From Clostridiales bacterium (GTDB lineage Bacteria > Bacillota > Clostridia > Christensenellales > JAISNN01), in assembly GCA_031273965.1 (NCBI GenBank), contig JAISQX010000212.1:1-12715 (forward strand): a stretch of 12,715 nt of DNA, given 5' to 3'. The translations under genes were made by a program, and so were the position numbers. The notes under the pieces are model-generated. The model saw nothing but the letters and a program-made list of their open reading frames with translations. It did no database searches and was not told the origin of the DNA. Below are positions 1-7,195 of this stretch, one piece after another. Each line of letters starts with the position of its first letter. Positions within the stretch are counted from its first letter, which is position 1.

Positions 1-4
1 ATAG

Positions 5-754
5 GATAACGGCTTTTCTTTAAATAATTACGCGCGGGACGGCATGACATCCGGCGAGCTTCTATCCGCGATAAAAGACGTCGATCAAAACGAGATAAGA
101 GCCGCCGCATACGTCATAGTATATATCGGCGCGAACGATATTTTAAGCCTTGTTTCAAACGAAATGAACGCTTTGACGGACGGGAACAACCCGAGTATAT
201 CGGAATTCAACGAAGCCGCGGCGAGATTGAATTCCGTTGCGTTTAAAGCGGACGCACAAAACGCCGTCGATATGTTTAAAGAAAACTATGCGGAAATAAT
301 CAATTATATAAAAACGCTTAATAATAATATCATGGCGGCGACAATTTATAATCCTTATGACGGGATTATCATAGAAAATCCGTATCTCGGACTGAATCGC
401 CTCAACTTAGGACTCTTGACCGAGGAATGGATAGAAAAACTGAATGCGGTTATCGCATCGTATAGCGAATTAAAAATAGCGGATGTGTTTTCGGCGTTCG
501 CTTCATATAAGGGCGAAGCGCCGTTAGTCAACGCGTATGTCGATATACTTGACATGGATTACGAATTTGACCCGCATCCGACAATTGACGGACAAAAGCT
601 GATAGCGGAGGTATTCCAAGCAAAATACTCCGAAGCCCCGCCAAAAAACGAACAAAAAAGCTATTTGTGGCTTATAATTCTCTCATCGTGTTTAGGCGGC
701 GCGGCGATAATCGGCGGCACGGTTTTATTCGTCCTAAGGAAAAGGAAACGATAA
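5..754 (+). CDS. SGNH/GDSL-family hydrolase with C-terminal membrane anchor, 5' part missing
   Basis: This is the distal part of an SGNH/GDSL esterase or lipase. Counting from the first ATG (position 44), the block III motif GAND is at residues 29-32 and the block V catalytic pair is D176/H178 in FDPHP, followed by DGQKLIAEVF. Residues about 206-230 form one transmembrane helix with an RKRKR tail, so the enzyme is probably tethered with its catalytic domain outside the cell. The ATG at 44 is unlikely to be the true start: it has no Shine-Dalgarno sequence, and family-like residues continue upstream (NNYARDG, the block II glycine). The frame is closed by TAG at 2-4, and block I with the GDS serine is absent from the visible sequence. 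Either the gene begins left of the window and carries a nonsense codon or frameshift, or this is a pseudogene. The substrate is unknown. Confidence 0.7.
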   Translation, partial: DNGFSLNNYARDGMTSGELLSAIKDVDQNEIRAAAYVIVYIGANDILSLVSNEMNALTDGNNPSISEFNEAAARLNSVAFKADAQNAVDMFKENYAEIINYIKTLNNNIMAATIYNPYDGIIIENPYLGLNRLNLGLLTEEWIEKLNAVIASYSELKIADVFSAFASYKGEAPLVNAYVDILDMDYEFDPHPTIDGQKLIAEVFQAKYSEAPPKNEQKSYLWLIILSSCLGGAAIIGGTVLFVLRKRKR

Positions 755-931
755 CTATTTATATACGATAAAAAAACAAATATGCGATTACAAGGAAGGG
801 CTTCGTCTTTTACAAGCGGTATTATGAAAATAGAATACGGAGCGGACAGTCAAGGGATATTCCTTAGCACCGGGGCTTGGATGCGGGGGCATACTTGGTT
901 TACTGTTACGGCGACAAAATAGGAGACAAAT

Positions 932-1882
932 ATGGCACAAATGACAGGCGAAAAGTCCGCGAAGCAAAAAAATGCAATTATAGAGCTTTTAAGATTCATT
1001 TTTGCTTTGTGGGTGGTGAAGCATCATCTTTATTTTCCGATAGATACGGGGGAGTTCTTTTTAGACGGCTTTCTTGCCGTAGAATTCTTTTTTATCCTAA
1101 GCGGATATTTATTTATTCCGATTGTTTTGAAATATGATAAAATGGAAAGCTTAATAAAGACTTTCCCGAAATATTTGTTTCACAGAATAAAAGGATTCGG
1201 TTTGCCTTTTTTAATCGGCGTCGGATTTTCGACTTATTATATGATTATCTCAAAAGGCGACGATTGGTTGGGCTTTCAATGGTTCATTGTGTCGCTTCTG
1301 TTGGCGTTGAGCGTATTTTTCATAGTTTACCGGTTTATTAAAAAACCTTGGCAATGGACAATTGTAGCGTTGATTTGCATAGCCGTATATTTTGGCGTCC
1401 GCTTTGGTATAGGCGGAGATAGGGGCGAGGGCGCCGCTTATTATTTAAGAGCCTTTTATTGCGTTTCTTGCGGTATTTGCGTGTTTTATTTACCTAAAAT
1501 CCAAAACGATTTAAAACTGAAAAAATTAATAATTCCGTTGTTTATTTTTATTTTTCTTGCGGTTATAGCTTTAATGGCTCTCAAAAAAAATTTGGCGATG
1601 CAATATATATTGATTTCTTTATTTTTTCCGCTCGTTTATTTGGGCTTTCAAATAGAAATAAAAAACCCTTACGTCAAGCAATTTTTTATCTATTTGGGGT
1701 CGCTGAGCTTTGGATTGTATATGTTTCAAAACGTAGTGAGAATTCCGGAATTTTACGGCAAGGATATTCCGACGCTCTATGAGTTTTTGGTAATCTTGAC
1801 TATGAGCATGTGTTTTTCAAAAATTTCTCCGTTTTATAAAAAGAAAAAAACAAACGGATTGGACGCCCGTATTGAACGATAA
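932..1882 (+). CDS. Acyltransferase-3 family integral membrane protein
   Basis: The 316-residue product is a polytopic membrane O-acyltransferase of the acyltransferase-3 family, which modifies cell-surface sugars or exported molecules with acetyl or other acyl groups. The N-terminus shows the family pattern: ELLRFI with R21, a KHH motif with H31/H32, and GFLAVEFFFILSGYLF at 46-61. Roughly ten hydrophobic segments follow. The start is set by AGGAG at 921-925, six bases before the ATG. The length is slightly below the usual 330-400 residues, the C-terminus is short and basic (YKKKKTNG), and another reading frame is open across it, so the 3' end may be altered. The gene uses many TTT, TTA and ATA codons and is visibly more AT-rich than genes further right, which fits horizontal acquisition. 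No glycan gene cluster is seen beside it, so the substrate cannot be inferred. Confidence 0.85.
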   Translation: MAQMTGEKSAKQKNAIIELLRFIFALWVVKHHLYFPIDTGEFFLDGFLAVEFFFILSGYLFIPIVLKYDKMESLIKTFPKYLFHRIKGFGLPFLIGVGFSTYYMIISKGDDWLGFQWFIVSLLLALSVFFIVYRFIKKPWQWTIVALICIAVYFGVRFGIGGDRGEGAAYYLRAFYCVSCGICVFYLPKIQNDLKLKKLIIPLFIFIFLAVIALMALKKNLAMQYILISLFFPLVYLGFQIEIKNPYVKQFFIYLGSLSFGLYMFQNVVRIPEFYGKDIPTLYEFLVILTMSMCFSKISPFYKKKKTNGLDARIER

Positions 1883-2024
1883 CGTTAAATGTACGCAAGG
1901 TTCGCATACAACCCTGTATGGCGACGGGCGGCATACATTGCGCCATACGATTATTGATTCATCCGGTTGGTATACCGACAACTATACGGAAAAATGGGAT
2001 TTCGCATCCGGCAGGGTGACTTAG
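1872..2024 (+). pseudogene. Coding-like remnant, unidentified
   Basis: A frame open from about 1803 runs across the acyltransferase 3' end and stops at TAG 2022-2024. From 1872 it reads as a convincing soluble protein tail, including GSHTTLYGDGRHT and SSGWYTDNYTEKWDFASG. It is rich in Tyr, Trp, Thr and Gly, as in secreted beta-rich domains. It has no ATG, no ribosome binding site and no recognised family. I read it as a possible fragment of a lost gene. It could also be chance. Confidence 0.22.
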
Positions 2025-2265
2025 GATATAACGCTTTTGAGGGTAGAACGAACGTGCGACTGGTTGAAGCCCCGGCGTGTTATGATTTGTTCGGAGATTT
2101 ATGCAATAGTGCGGCGCAATATCCCGTATATCAAGCATCCGCAAACGTCTAGCTTTTTTCGCCGTTTGGCGGCTTCCGCTTTGAATTTTGCTTGTTTCGG
2201 ACATTGACAGTACAAATCCGCCGGTGTCCCTTAACTTCGCAAAATATAAATTAAAGGAGCGTATC
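1883..2265. other. Gene-poor stretch between acyltransferase and lipoprotein
   Basis: These 383 bases hold no gene that I can support. Several frames are open at once on both strands: + strand up to 2022 and again 2025-2204, + strand 1967-2152, and - strand 2315-1959. None has a ribosome binding site with a plausible start, and they are mutually exclusive. One - strand frame, about 2239-2105, contains YCQCPKQAKFKAEAAKRRKK, which resembles a zinc-ribbon fragment but starts directly after a stop. No inverted repeats of an insertion sequence were found. The best description is decayed coding sequence. Confidence 0.4.
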
Positions 2266-2589
2266 ATGAAAAATATTACAGATAATAAAATAAAGAAACT
2301 TGTAACATTTGTCACGCTTTTATCGGTTTTGGTTTTGTCGTTGACGTCGTGCCAATGGGTGCAATCGCTTTTTGGCGGGAAATATGGGCGTTTGTATTTT
2401 TATTCGGAGATAAAGGCGGTGGAATTGGGGAGCGATTGCGTTCTCCAAGTCGGCGTTGAAGGCTTGGTAAAAAACGAGAAAGAGATAAAATTTTCTGTTG
2501 AAGACGAGGAAGTACTTGTTTTAGACTACGTAGAGGGCAAAGATTCTATTTTCTTGCAATTGAGTTTTGAACATGCTATAATATTTTAA
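2266..2589 (+). CDS. Small lipoprotein with truncated Ig-like domain
   Basis: The 107-residue product begins with a basic N-terminus, a hydrophobic helix and a lipobox LTSC with the acylated cysteine at 29, so it should be a membrane-anchored lipoprotein. The start is chosen because AAAGGAG lies at 2253-2259, just upstream of ATG 2266. In-frame extension to 2188 has no binding site. After the cysteine, residues about 41-90 (RLYFYSEIKAVELGSDCVL, then IKFSVEDEEVLVLD) resemble the first strands of a Big/Ig-like domain. The protein then ends abruptly with LSFEHAIIF, and those last codons are the promoter of the next gene. The gene is therefore probably cut short by a deletion. Function unknown. 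Confidence 0.6.
   Translation: MKNITDNKIKKLVTFVTLLSVLVLSLTSCQWVQSLFGGKYGRLYFYSEIKAVELGSDCVLQVGVEGLVKNEKEIKFSVEDEEVLVLDYVEGKDSIFLQLSFEHAIIF
2554..2582 (+). promoter_or_regulatory. Sigma-A promoter for the GH2 gene
   Basis: TTGCAA at 2554-2559 and TATAAT at 2577-2582 are separated by exactly 17 bases. Transcription would begin near 2589, giving a leader of about 20 bases with AAGGAG at 2595-2600 and ATG at 2610. The promoter lies inside the last codons of the upstream lipoprotein frame. Confidence 0.7.
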
Positions 2590-2609
2590 AAAAAAAGGAG
2601 AGCGACAAC

Positions 2610-4409
2610 ATGAAAACTCCTATGAAATTCGAGAGATTGCCGAGCGCGTTCAAAGACGCCTCGGACAAACGCTTGCCGTTACCGGAATATCCTCGTCCGC
2701 AAATGGCGAGAGACAGCTATATAAACCTTAACGGACTTTGGGATTACGCCATTTTGCCGATAGGCGAGAAACTGACTGCTTATCAAGGAAAGATTTTGGT
2801 GCCGTTTTCGCCGGAGAGCCTTTTGAGCGGAGTCGAGAGAACGGTCACTCCGAGTGACGCGCTATATTATCGCAGGACGTTCGGGCTTCCGGACGGATTC
2901 AAAAAAGGCAGAGTGCTTTTGCACTTCGGAGCGGTGGATTACCGAGCGGAAATTTTTGTCAACGGTTACCGCGCTTTTGAGCATCGCGGCGGTTATAACG
3001 CTTTTTACATAGATATAACGGCGTTCTTGAGCGACGGCGACAACGTTTTGACGCTGACCGTCACCGATCCGTCCGACGACGGCGTCGGCGCGTGCGGCAA
3101 ACAAAAGATAGATCGCGGCGGGATTTTTTATACGCCGCAATCGGGAATTTGGCAGACGGTTTGGCTTGAGAGCGTCCCAAAAAATTATATAAAATCCTTG
3201 AGAATTACGCCGAATATCGACGCGGAGGAAGTCCTTTTAGAAATTGACGCTCCGAATTGCAAAAATGCCGAGGTCACGATTTACGACGGCGACAAACCCG
3301 TTGCGAGCGGTTTATTTGATTGCGGCATATCCGATAACGGCGGCGATAGTCACGGCTTCGAAGTAACGGCTTCGGCTGTGATTAAGCTTTCGGATGCTAA
3401 ACTTTGGTCTCCGGAACAGCCTTTCCTCTATGATGCGCGCATAGTTGTGGACGACGATACGGTGACGACATATTTCGGCATGAGGAAATTTGGGATTGAA
3501 AAGGATGACAAGGGCATTCCGCGCTTAACGCTCAACAACCGTCCTTATTTTCACAACGGGCTATTGGATCAGGGCTATTATTCGGACGGACTTTATACGC
3601 CGCCGTCCGACGCCGCCATGCGTTTTGATATAGAGAGCGCAAAGCGTATGGGATTTAACACCTTGCGCAAGCATATAAAAGTCGAACCGCTCAGATGGTA
3701 TTATCACTGCGACCGCATAGGCATGTTGGTTTGGCAAGACATGGTCAACGGCGGCGCGCGGGGAATATCGCCTCTCGGCGCAATAAGAGGCTTTTTGGGA
3801 TTAAGGATGAAAGACTCTTATAAGCCGGAAGGAAGGTGTGACTCCGATAGGCGCGCCGAATTTTACCGCGACACAAAAAACACTTTAGACGCGCTTTATA
3901 ACGTCGTGTCGATTGCCGTATGGGTTCCGTTTAACGAGGGTTGGGGGCAATTCGACGCGAAAAAGGTCTATGATTTTGTGCGTTCGATCGATAAAACCCG
4001 CGCCATAGACCACGCGAGCGGTTGGCATGACCAAGGGTGCGGCGACTTCAAAAGTTTGCATATATATTTTAAAAAAATCAAAGTGCCAAAGGACGTCCGT
4101 CCTATAATTTTATCCGAATACGGCGGCTATTCGCTAAAGATTGACGGACACATATTTAATAAAAACAAAATTTTTGGTTACAGAAAATTTAACGACCCCG
4201 ATTCGTTATCCGCCGCCTACCGCGCGCTTATCGACGAACAAATAGTTCCGATGATTCCGCGCGGACTCACCGCCGCGATTTACACTCAATTGACCGACGT
4301 TGAGGACGAAGTCAACGGTTTCATCACATATGACCGCAAAATTTTTAAGATAGACCCGGCTGTTTTGGCAGAAATAAACGGGAGAGTTAAGTTAAAATCT
4401 GAAAACTGA
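2610..4409 (+). CDS. Glycoside hydrolase family 2 enzyme (beta-glycosidase)
   Basis: The 599-residue product is a retaining beta-glycosidase of family GH2, whose members include beta-galactosidases, beta-glucuronidases and beta-mannosidases. Residues about 25-188 form the jelly-roll sugar-binding domain (YINLNGLWDYAI at 37-48, YYRRTF at 86-91), about 190-290 the Ig-like domain ending in YFGMRKF, and about 300-595 the TIM barrel. The predicted acid/base is E443 in VPFNEGWGQFD and the nucleophile is E503 in LSEYGGYS, so the enzyme should be active. The tail motif TQLTDVEDEVNG is common in GH2 enzymes of this size. There is no signal peptide, so it acts in the cytoplasm on imported oligosaccharides. 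It has its own promoter and AAGGAG nine bases before the ATG. No transporter or sugar regulator is adjacent, so the sugar specificity is open. Confidence 0.92.
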   Translation: MKTPMKFERLPSAFKDASDKRLPLPEYPRPQMARDSYINLNGLWDYAILPIGEKLTAYQGKILVPFSPESLLSGVERTVTPSDALYYRRTFGLPDGFKKGRVLLHFGAVDYRAEIFVNGYRAFEHRGGYNAFYIDITAFLSDGDNVLTLTVTDPSDDGVGACGKQKIDRGGIFYTPQSGIWQTVWLESVPKNYIKSLRITPNIDAEEVLLEIDAPNCKNAEVTIYDGDKPVASGLFDCGISDNGGDSHGFEVTASAVIKLSDAKLWSPEQPFLYDARIVVDDDTVTTYFGMRKFGIEKDDKGIPRLTLNNRPYFHNGLLDQGYYSDGLYTPPSDAAMRFDIESAKRMGFNTLRKHIKVEPLRWYYHCDRIGMLVWQDMVNGGARGISPLGAIRGFLGLRMKDSYKPEGRCDSDRRAEFYRDTKNTLDALYNVVSIAVWVPFNEGWGQFDAKKVYDFVRSIDKTRAIDHASGWHDQGCGDFKSLHIYFKKIKVPKDVRPIILSEYGGYSLKIDGHIFNKNKIFGYRKFNDPDSLSAAYRALIDEQIVPMIPRGLTAAIYTQLTDVEDEVNGFITYDRKIFKIDPAVLAEINGRVKLKSEN

Positions 4410-4555
4410 AAATTTTAGAGCGGGGCATAAACCTTTAATTGATATATCGAGAAAATATTTATACGCTTCTTGTGGCGGCATTTTTTATATCCACAATTTA
4501 AGGCGAATCCGGCGGCTATTGATAAAGAAAAGCTTCGCGCCCGATACGTTAAGGC

Positions 4556-4584
4556 TTGCTTATCGGCAATTATTATGATATAAT
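4556..4584 (+). promoter_or_regulatory. Extended -10 sigma-A promoter upstream of spoVT
   Basis: TTGCTT at 4556-4561 and TATAAT at 4579-4584 are 17 bases apart, and TG at 4576-4577 makes an extended -10 element. Transcription would start near 4591, leaving a leader of about 197 bases before spoVT. The interval 4410-4555 before it shows no clear gene or terminator. Confidence 0.65.
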
Positions 4585-4602
4585 CATAAATAAGAAGTTT
4601 TA

Positions 4603-4637
4603 TATTTGCCGTCGGAGTTGATTTGCGGCGGTAAATA
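4603..4637 (+). promoter_or_regulatory. 5' leader hairpin of spoVT transcript
   Basis: TATTTGCCG (4603-4611) can pair with CGGTAAATA (4629-4637), nine pairs with one G-U, around a 17-base loop. It lies about 12 bases after the predicted transcription start, where a 5' stabilising hairpin or regulatory structure would be expected. No T-run follows, so it is not a terminator. It matches no riboswitch class that I know. Confidence 0.3.
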
Positions 4638-4672
4638 CAAGATATTAGGTTTTATCAGCTTTTGAGGATAGC

Positions 4673-4732
4673 ATGCTTGAGGGAAAGCGGTATAAATTAA
4701 AGATGTTTTTGTATAAATGCCGCATATTATAA
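4673..4732 (+). CDS. Possible 19-residue leader peptide
   Basis: An ATG at 4673 preceded by GAGG (4664-4667) opens a 19-codon frame, MLEGKRYKLKMFLYKCRIL, ending in TAA at 4730-4732. It lies inside the spoVT leader, downstream of the predicted promoter. The peptide is basic. The spacing is acceptable but the frame is very short, so it may be chance. A translated leader peptide is the only function I can suggest. Confidence 0.18.
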   Translation: MLEGKRYKLKMFLYKCRIL

Positions 4733-4787
4733 AGATACTATAAATGAAAAAATGCAAATCATAAATACACAAAAAAGGAGAAAGGCA

Positions 4788-5315
4788 ATGAACATAACCG
4801 GAATTGTAAGAAGAGTCGACGAATTGGGCAGAATCGTCATTCCAAAAGAACTTAGGCGTATTCTACATATACGCGAAGGGGAGGAGGTCGAGATCATTGC
4901 GCAACAAGACGGACTTTTTGTACGTAAGTACTCGTCCATAAAACGGCTTGACGAGTTTGCCGACGATTATGCGGCGGCGCTTCTGGGGGCGACGGGGAAT
5001 TTCGTTGTAATTTCCGATAAGGACGAAGTAGTATCGGCGGCGGGAGACAAAGTGGCGGCTTTTAAAGGAAAACCGATACAAAGCAGATTAGAGCGCTTAA
5101 TCAATTCGCGCAACGCGGTCATCCATAACGGCGAGGACTGTATTTCCATAACCGGCGAATCCGCAAACGATTACGTCGGACAAGTAATCGTACCCGTTGT
5201 GTATGATAACGACTCGGTGGGCGCCATTATAATGTTATCGACAAAAAGCAAACTTAATGAAACCGATTTAAAAATCTGTAACGCCGCGGCGCTGTTCTTA
5301 TCTATGAGGACATAG
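4788..5315 (+). CDS. spoVT: SpoVT/AbrB-family transcriptional regulator
   Basis: The 175-residue product matches stage V sporulation protein T in length (about 178) and layout. Residues 1-50 form the swapped-hairpin AbrB DNA-binding domain, with the signature GIVRRVDELGRIVIPKELRR at 5-24. Residues about 56-174 form the GAF-like sensory domain that helps SpoVT assemble as a tetramer. In Bacillus subtilis SpoVT acts in the forespore to adjust sigma-G-dependent genes and spore germination properties. The start is ATG 4788 because AAGGAG lies just before it; the in-frame ATG at 4752 lacks a site, and the family begins at this methionine. The next gene is a flippase, as in spoVT-yabM of B. subtilis. 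I see a sigma-A-type promoter upstream but no convincing sigma-G promoter. Other AbrB/SpoVT-like regulators exist, but this architecture favours SpoVT. Confidence 0.9.
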   Translation: MNITGIVRRVDELGRIVIPKELRRILHIREGEEVEIIAQQDGLFVRKYSSIKRLDEFADDYAAALLGATGNFVVISDKDEVVSAAGDKVAAFKGKPIQSRLERLINSRNAVIHNGEDCISITGESANDYVGQVIVPVVYDNDSVGAIIMLSTKSKLNETDLKICNAAALFLSMRT

Positions 5316-5410
5316 GGGGTTGCCGTCGCATATCGGCGTCTTTACAAACCTTGTTGTGAAAACGGATTATATGCTTTTTTAACGAACGGTTCGCATAAAC
5401 GCGCCTACAT

Positions 5411-7009
5411 ATGAAAAAGAAAATGCGGGTGCGGACAATGAAACAACAGGATTTTTTTCGCGGCGCGTCGATATTGGCGTTCGCCGGGTTTGTTACAAAA
5501 TTTATAGGAGCGTTATACAGAATACCTTTAACGAATATTATCGGCGCGGAAGCTATCGGTATGTATCAGTTGGTATTCTCCGTTTATGCTCTTTTTTTGA
5601 CTACTTCCACCGGCGGATTACCGACGGGGCTGTCAAAGCTTATCGCCGAAACCAAAGCGACGGGAGAGGGGAGCGGCGAGACGGGACGTATCGTCGGTAG
5701 TTCGCTGGGTTTGTCCGGTTTGACGGGTTTGATTATTTCCGTGGTTCTTATGATTTTTTCAAAACAAATAGCCGCCGTGCAAGGAAATCCCGTCGTGAGT
5801 ATGGGGTATACGGTTATCGCTCCGGCTATTTTTTTCGTAAGCATAATAGCCGTCATGCGCGGTTATTTTCAGGGTGAAATCAATATGGTTCCCACGGCGA
5901 CTTCCCAAATAGTCGAGCAGGTAATAAAACTCGTAGCGGGACTTGCGCTGGCGGCTGTTATGATAAAAAAAGGAATTATGTACGGGGCGGTGGGCGCAAT
6001 ATTGGGCGTCGTTATTTCCGAGCTTGCCGCCGCGATATATCTGTACGTTCTTTTTTTAAAAAGCGGAGGCAGGCTTGATATTGCGATTAGCTTGAGACAG
6101 CTCAAATCCGATTTTAAAAAAGTCGCCAAATATTCGATTCCGATAACGATAGGCGGGGTGCTTATGCCGTTGACGCAGTTTATAGACAGCTTTTTGGTAG
6201 TAAATATATTGAACAAAGCCGGTTTTTCGCTCAATATATCTACGTCGCTATACGGCATTTTGACAGGTCCGGTCAGCTCTCTCATAAATTTTCCGGTCAT
6301 AATAACCATAGCTTTAGCCGTGGTGATAATTCCCGTTGTCAGCCGTCAAAAAACCCATAGAAACATACGCGAAATCCTTGATAAAAGCAATTTTGCGATA
6401 AAGATAGCGGTATTTGTCGGGATACCGGCGGCGATTCTTTTTATAACCTTTTCCGGAGAAATAATGCGAATATTGTATCCCGGATTTACGGATTTTGAAA
6501 TTTCAACGGCTTCGAGTCTTTTGCGCATAAGCGCGACGGGCATTATGTTTCTCGCGGGAATGCAGATTTTTACCGCGTTGTTACAGGCGCTTGATAAGCA
6601 GTTATTGCCGATACGCAATATGGCGGCGGCGATGATTGTGAAAATTATTCTGAATATTGTATTGATAAAAGCCGTGGGGATATCGGGAGCCGCGCTCTCC
6701 ACCGTTATCTCGTATTTTACGGCGGCATTGTTAAATTTCGTTTCCTTGAGTCGCCTTATAGGCTTCAAAAAAAACATATTTTTAGCATTCGCAAAAGTTT
6801 TTGCCGCGGGCGCTATTGCGACGCTTTTTACCGTTGCCGTAAAAAATTTTATTTCAAACATGCACGCGAGATTGTTTCTGATGGCCGCGGCGGCTATGCT
6901 TATTTATTTTTTTGTTTTGCTATTCACCGAATTTTTTACAAGCGACGAAATGAGAAGTCTGCCGGCGGGCAAGTTTTTACTCAAAATTACTTCAAAAGAC
7001 TTAACGTAG
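5411..7009 (+). CDS. SpoVB/YabM-type polysaccharide flippase (MOP superfamily)
   Basis: The product of about 530 residues is a polytopic protein, with about 14 helices, of the multidrug/oligosaccharidyl-lipid/polysaccharide exporter superfamily. The SpoVB-like start is clear: FFRGASILAFAGFVTKFIGALYRIPL appears as FFRGASILAFAG then KFIGALYRIPL near residues 15-40, followed by IIGAEAIGMYQLVFSVY. Relatives flip lipid-linked cell-wall or spore-cortex precursors across the membrane, and its position after spoVT matches yabM. The start is uncertain. ATG 5411 has no ribosome binding site, and ATG 5438 (MKQQDFFRG) agrees better with family N-termini, though its upstream GGGTG is weak. The 95-base gap after spoVT holds no terminator, so co-transcription is likely. 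A short dyad CGAACGGTTCG lies at 5383-5393. The exact lipid substrate cannot be told from sequence. Confidence 0.88.
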   Translation: MKKKMRVRTMKQQDFFRGASILAFAGFVTKFIGALYRIPLTNIIGAEAIGMYQLVFSVYALFLTTSTGGLPTGLSKLIAETKATGEGSGETGRIVGSSLGLSGLTGLIISVVLMIFSKQIAAVQGNPVVSMGYTVIAPAIFFVSIIAVMRGYFQGEINMVPTATSQIVEQVIKLVAGLALAAVMIKKGIMYGAVGAILGVVISELAAAIYLYVLFLKSGGRLDIAISLRQLKSDFKKVAKYSIPITIGGVLMPLTQFIDSFLVVNILNKAGFSLNISTSLYGILTGPVSSLINFPVIITIALAVVIIPVVSRQKTHRNIREILDKSNFAIKIAVFVGIPAAILFITFSGEIMRILYPGFTDFEISTASSLLRISATGIMFLAGMQIFTALLQALDKQLLPIRNMAAAMIVKIILNIVLIKAVGISGAALSTVISYFTAALLNFVSLSRLIGFKKNIFLAFAKVFAAGAIATLFTVAVKNFISNMHARLFLMAAAAMLIYFFVLLFTEFFTSDEMRSLPAGKFLLKITSKDLT

Positions 7010-7071
7010 CTAATTTTTTTTAACGGCATTTTTACAACGGATAAATTTTTTTTTAAATACCTCTATTTTAG

Positions 7072-7100
7072 TTGACAAAGATAGCGGATAGGCATATAAT
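7072..7100 (+). promoter_or_regulatory. Perfect-consensus sigma-A promoter of metY
   Basis: TTGACA at 7072-7077 and TATAAT at 7095-7100 match consensus exactly with a 17-base spacer. Transcription should start near 7107, giving a leader of about 89 bases before metY. Such a strong promoter normally needs a repressor or a leader control to be switchable. Confidence 0.88.
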
Positions 7101-7104
7101 ATAC

Positions 7105-7163
7105 AAAACATATCTATTTTATAGATAATAAAATACAAGAAAAATATATCATATAAAACATAT
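7105..7163 (+). promoter_or_regulatory. Repeats in the metY leader, candidate operator
   Basis: AAAACATAT occurs twice, at 7105-7113 and 7155-7163, exactly 50 bases apart. Two overlapping dyads lie between: TATCTA/TAGATA (7111-7116 and 7122-7127) and TATTTTA/TAAAATA (7115-7121 and 7129-7135). They sit right at and after the predicted transcription start, where a repressor of sulfur genes could bind. CymR-type Rrf2 regulators act at AT-rich sites on cysteine genes in Bacilli, but I cannot assign this site. The leader is almost all A/T, so some repeats may be chance. Confidence 0.35.
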
Positions 7164-7195
7164 AGATTATATATATTAGAATAAGAGGTGGCATA

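Noticed and set aside
782..922. A 46-codon + strand frame ending in HTWFTVTATK and a second frame over the same stretch (772-864, then 868 onward reading DAGAYLVYCYGDKIGDKYG).
   Set aside because: Neither has a ribosome binding site; one is cut by TAG at 865 and the other continues into the acyltransferase in the wrong frame. The two are mutually exclusive and no family is recognised.
1959..2315. A 118-codon - strand frame opposite the gene-poor stretch and the lipoprotein start.
   Set aside because: It overlaps the lipoprotein signal peptide, lacks a ribosome binding site and shows no domain; it is probably a shadow frame.
5322..5340. Short inverted repeat GCCG/CGGC after spoVT, considered as a terminator.
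   Set aside because: Only four pairs and no T-run directly after it; too weak to call.
5869..6861. Two long - strand frames inside the flippase gene.
   Set aside because: They are antisense shadows of a hydrophobic gene with no ribosome binding site or domain.
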